From contig NC_081414.1 of the NCBI RefSeq assembly GCF_030272615.1, positions 308,369,164-308,433,163 on the forward strand: DNA of 64,000 bases, in the 5' to 3' direction. The first letter of the stretch is position 1; every line of letters starts with the position of its first letter. The notes beneath the pieces are model-generated. The model was not told where the DNA came from. It saw only the letters and a list, made by a program, of their open reading frames with translations, and searched no databases. Made by a program: the position numbers and the translations under genes. This DNA comes from Cryptomeria japonica. Lineage: Eukaryota; Streptophyta; Pinopsida; Cupressales; Cupressaceae. Positions 61,404 to 64,000 of the stretch are shown here, in pieces.

Positions 61404-63110
61404 TGAAGGAACACAACGGACCACTCAGAGGGGGGTGAATCAGTGGTAATAAAAAACTTTAACTCATCAAAATGATTTAAACTCTAATCACAAATATCAA
61501 TAAGATATGAGCAAAGATATAAAAGTAATCAACACACACATATAAGAGGTAGACCCATAACACAAGATATATGAGGAAAATCCAATGTGGGAAAAACCTC
61601 AGTGAGATGTTGTTGGAGTTTACTGCTCCAATCTAGCCTCATAGGTAAATCACTGATTACAATGTTTAGGGTACCAACCCAAGGAGCACCAACCCTTGAA
61701 GTTTATAGGTACCAACCCCTAGCTTTATGAGCACCAAACCAAATGAGTACCAACCCCTAAAGTTTATGGGAAACAACCTAGAGAAACACCTACCCCTGCT
61801 CTGAGAATCCACTCAGAAATTACAATAAAGATAAATTACAAATACAGATTAATCACCTTGTTAAAAATTTGGTTATGTAACACCTTGTTGTTCTTCTCTC
61901 TTATTATCTAATCTCTACTCTCTACCTTCTTCTTATCTCTGCATTTAGCTCGTTGACCTTTGCTCGATTCAGTCTCCCTTCTCTACTTCTCACAGTGTAT
62001 GTAACTCACTATGTTATCTACTTCAACTCTACACTCTCTGGTTGTTGGTCTCTGCTCTGCTCAATCTTCCTTCTCAACCTCTCTACCTTGGCTCTGAAAA
62101 CTCAAATCACTGGTCTCTGTTGCTCTTTATCCCATTCTCTTTTCTCTGCAACTTACCTCACTATTATTCAGCTACATACTTCTTAGCTTGGAATCTCTTT
62201 TCTCCTTTTTCTTCCTGCTCTCTGCTTCTACTTCCTGCTACCTCTAATCTCCTCTTTCACTTTCAGATTTTTCTACACACAAATTTTTTGCAGTGTTATT
62301 GACAACCCTAACTTCATGTTATTGACACCTGCAAAAAACACTTTTCTGATGTTCTCTTTTTCACTCTCTATTCTCACCTTCTCTATTTTTGCAGAGTTTC
62401 ACTATCTACACACCTCCTCCTCTCACACCACACTTACTTCAACTACTAACTTACTTCACTTGGTAGCAATCTATATACAACAAGATTTTCCCTCCAAGAA
62501 TGAATCAAAAAATTAATCTTCTCAACATCTGAGAAATCTAATCTACCTATTGATTTGATCCTCTAAACACTTTGTCCAGACAACTAGCCATCAATAATAA
62601 ATGATCCCCTTGGAATCCTTCTCAAATCAAATTGTATCTCTAAGCATAAATTATGATATTTTGTAATCTTGGATTTTGTATCCCACTTGAAGATCCTCAG
62701 ATCATACTAGAGCTACTCCACCTTTTGTAGTGTATGTCACTTCATCTCTGTCTATAGCTGCCCATATTAAATTTCACATTCCTTCTATTCTCAACAATCT
62801 TAGAGATAAGATTTTATCTTGTACACAATTCTATTTCTATTTCTATGTGTTTCTCAGACTGGAAAATCTTATTTGATACGTATGGTCTTGCTTCATCGAC
62901 CAATCAAAAAGATTTAATTGTCCACCTATTATTTACCTGTCACTCAACCACTTGGTGAATGGTGGGACCCATTAACCTAAACCTCATCTCACAAAGGGTC
63001 CACATGTAGAAGAAAAATCCACATCGGATTTGCGGGTTGTGCAATTATGTTTCGTAGATCATATAACATGTGTGTTATATGCATTGCGAAACAAAAAAAC
63101 CTTCCTTCTT
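61404..63110 (-). mobile_element. Copia-type LTR (right edge unresolved)
   Basis: Begins TGAAGGAACACAAC with the TCAGAGGGGGGTGAATCAG motif 20 bases in, and has TGTGGGAAAAACCTCAGTG (about 61586-61604), both shared with the Copia LTRs elsewhere in the window. A run of ACCAACCC-type short repeats lies at 61670-61790. Forward open frames at 61953-62516 are composition-driven (CT-rich) and not called. Sense is inferred as minus from the motif order. Internal region and TSD not identified. Confidence 0.6.
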
Positions 63111-63123
63111 GCGAGCTGGTGGG

Positions 63124-63489
63124 ATAACGCGCTTTCTATCGATTTCCTTATCCTGCGTCATTTCCTCTCAGACCTTCTTACCACACAGGCTAACAGGATC
63201 CATCTATTCCCTTTGGTATTTTTACCCCGCACGACCATCTCTCTCCAATTTTGCATGATGCAGAATAACAGGGTGCCTTATTTACCTTTGTTTATTATTA
63301 CCCCACAAGGTTGTCTTATAGCGAATATCATGTTGCGGGATAATGAGGTTCACTATTTGCTTCACTTAAGTATTATCCCACAAGGTTATCTAACAGTGAA
63401 TAACATGTTGTGAGATAACGAGGTTTATTGTTTGCTTCACTTAAGTGCTATCTTGCAAGGTTATCGAACAAAAAATAACATGTCACGAG
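63124..63489. repeat. 75-bp tandem repeat, five units
   Basis: Unit starts (ATAAC/ATAAT/CTAAC) at 63124, 63190, 63265, 63340 and 63415. The last three are exactly 75 bp apart and the most alike, sharing TTTGCTTCACTTAAGT, CAAGGTTATC and AACATGTT(G/C) words. The first two are older or more diverged, and the first is ~66 bp. It sits between two Copia-type LTR starts. Confidence 0.8.
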
Positions 63490-63512
63490 ATAAGTTGACT
63501 AGCGTAACCTAT

Positions 63513-64000
63513 TGAACACAGAGTACCATGGAGAGGGGGGGTGAAACAATGGTTCCTAGGTCTTTTCTTTTTCTGATCTAACTTGAGAATATCAATTATG
63601 TACTTAATCACATAAATAATCAAACTAGTAAAATAAGATAGAAAGCCAAAGTGACCATGCATACACAAGATTTATGAGGAAAACCGAATATGGGAAAAAC
63701 CTCGGTGAGAAAAGTTGTTGAAGTCTATTGGTCCAATCCAACCTCACAGGTAAAACATAGATTTACAAAGATTTTAGGGCACCAACCCAAGGAGCATCAA
63801 CCCCTACACCAAGCTTCGACTTGGAGATGTATATTGAAATACTATTTGAATGAAATTTAGGTTTCTTACTGCAAATGAATTCTGCAGCTCTTGAATCAAT
63901 TAACTCTCTGCTATTTTTTTTTTCCCTCTCCTTTTCACACACAGTCTCTCAGTACACTGTTTCACACTAGTATGTTTCCTTCTCTACCACGCCTTACCGG
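63513..64000 (-). mobile_element. Second Copia-type LTR, cut by the window end
   Basis: Starts TGAACACAGAGTACC, then GAGAGGGGGGGTGAAAC, then TGGGAAAAACCTCGGTGAG and GGGCACCAACCCAAGGAGCA. It aligns with 61404-61790 but is diverged. It could be the other LTR of the same element or a separate insertion; the window ends before this can be settled. Confidence 0.6.

Noticed and set aside
61953-62516. Three overlapping forward frames rich in L/S/F
   Set aside because: CT-rich tract of a Copia-type LTR; no conserved motif, and the frames overlap in different phases.

Overview
This window looks like intergenic DNA from a large plant nuclear genome, probably a gymnosperm such as a conifer. That is an inference from composition and element types; no host gene identifies the species. 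It is AT-rich, no host protein gene could be recognised, and about three quarters of it can be assigned to old, decayed, nested retrotransposons. Several insertions could be delimited to the base because TG...CA (or one-step decayed) ends are flanked by matching 5-bp target-site duplications (TSDs).

Left third (1-16.1 kb): a deep nest whose left halves lie outside the window. The 5' LTR of a Ty3/Gypsy element (Gypsy-1) is interrupted by a minus-strand Ty1/Copia element (Copia-2; LTR 14550-15509, gag to its left). Copia-2 gag is interrupted by a solo LTR (12614-14057, TSD CATTA) and broken by a very long LTR of a TGTAATGCC...TACTACA family (to 11887). That LTR carries its own solo-LTR insertion (9646-11161, TSD CTTCA), a 19-bp palindromic minisatellite, and a LINE inserted at its left. 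The LINE (coding end 1944-2975, a five-unit tandem array at 3215-5734, poly(A) at 6725-6733) is in turn interrupted by another copy of the long LTR (1-1910).

Middle (16.1-31.1 kb): Gypsy-1 has a decayed gag-protease region but no visible reverse transcriptase or integrase. It is split by a nearly complete Copia element on the minus strand (Copia-1, 20762-29155) with two ~1.2-kb LTRs, tRNA-Met-type primer site, gag, protease, integrase, RT and RNase H, all disabled. Copia-1 carries a solo LTR in pol and a recent 291-bp tandem duplication. The Gypsy-1 3' LTR closes the block at 31076.

Right of centre (31-45 kb): an ancient dispersed repeat pair, two ~0.7-0.8-kb solo LTRs (32922-34999, TSD CCATG, itself split by a solo LTR; 35319-36114, TSD AATAC), a 4404-bp solo LTR (36424-40827, TSD TATCT), a tRNA-like SINE candidate near 41.1 kb, and AT-rich sequence without recognisable genes.

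Right third (45.4-64 kb): a second long-LTR Gypsy element without pol (Gypsy-2, 45441-55644), whose 3' LTR has lost its middle and holds a truncated minus-strand Gypsy (LTR + primer site + gag start); a decayed gag-protease of a third Gypsy element (58.5-59.9 kb); and Copia-type LTRs at 61.4 kb and 63.5 kb with a 75-bp tandem repeat between them.

Nothing here functions as a pathway. The window is a record of insertion, LTR-LTR recombination, deletion and C-to-T type decay. I did not find a convincing new biological system. The features most worth checking are the palindromic minisatellite, the LINE-associated tandem array, and the two Gypsy elements with large LTRs but no pol.
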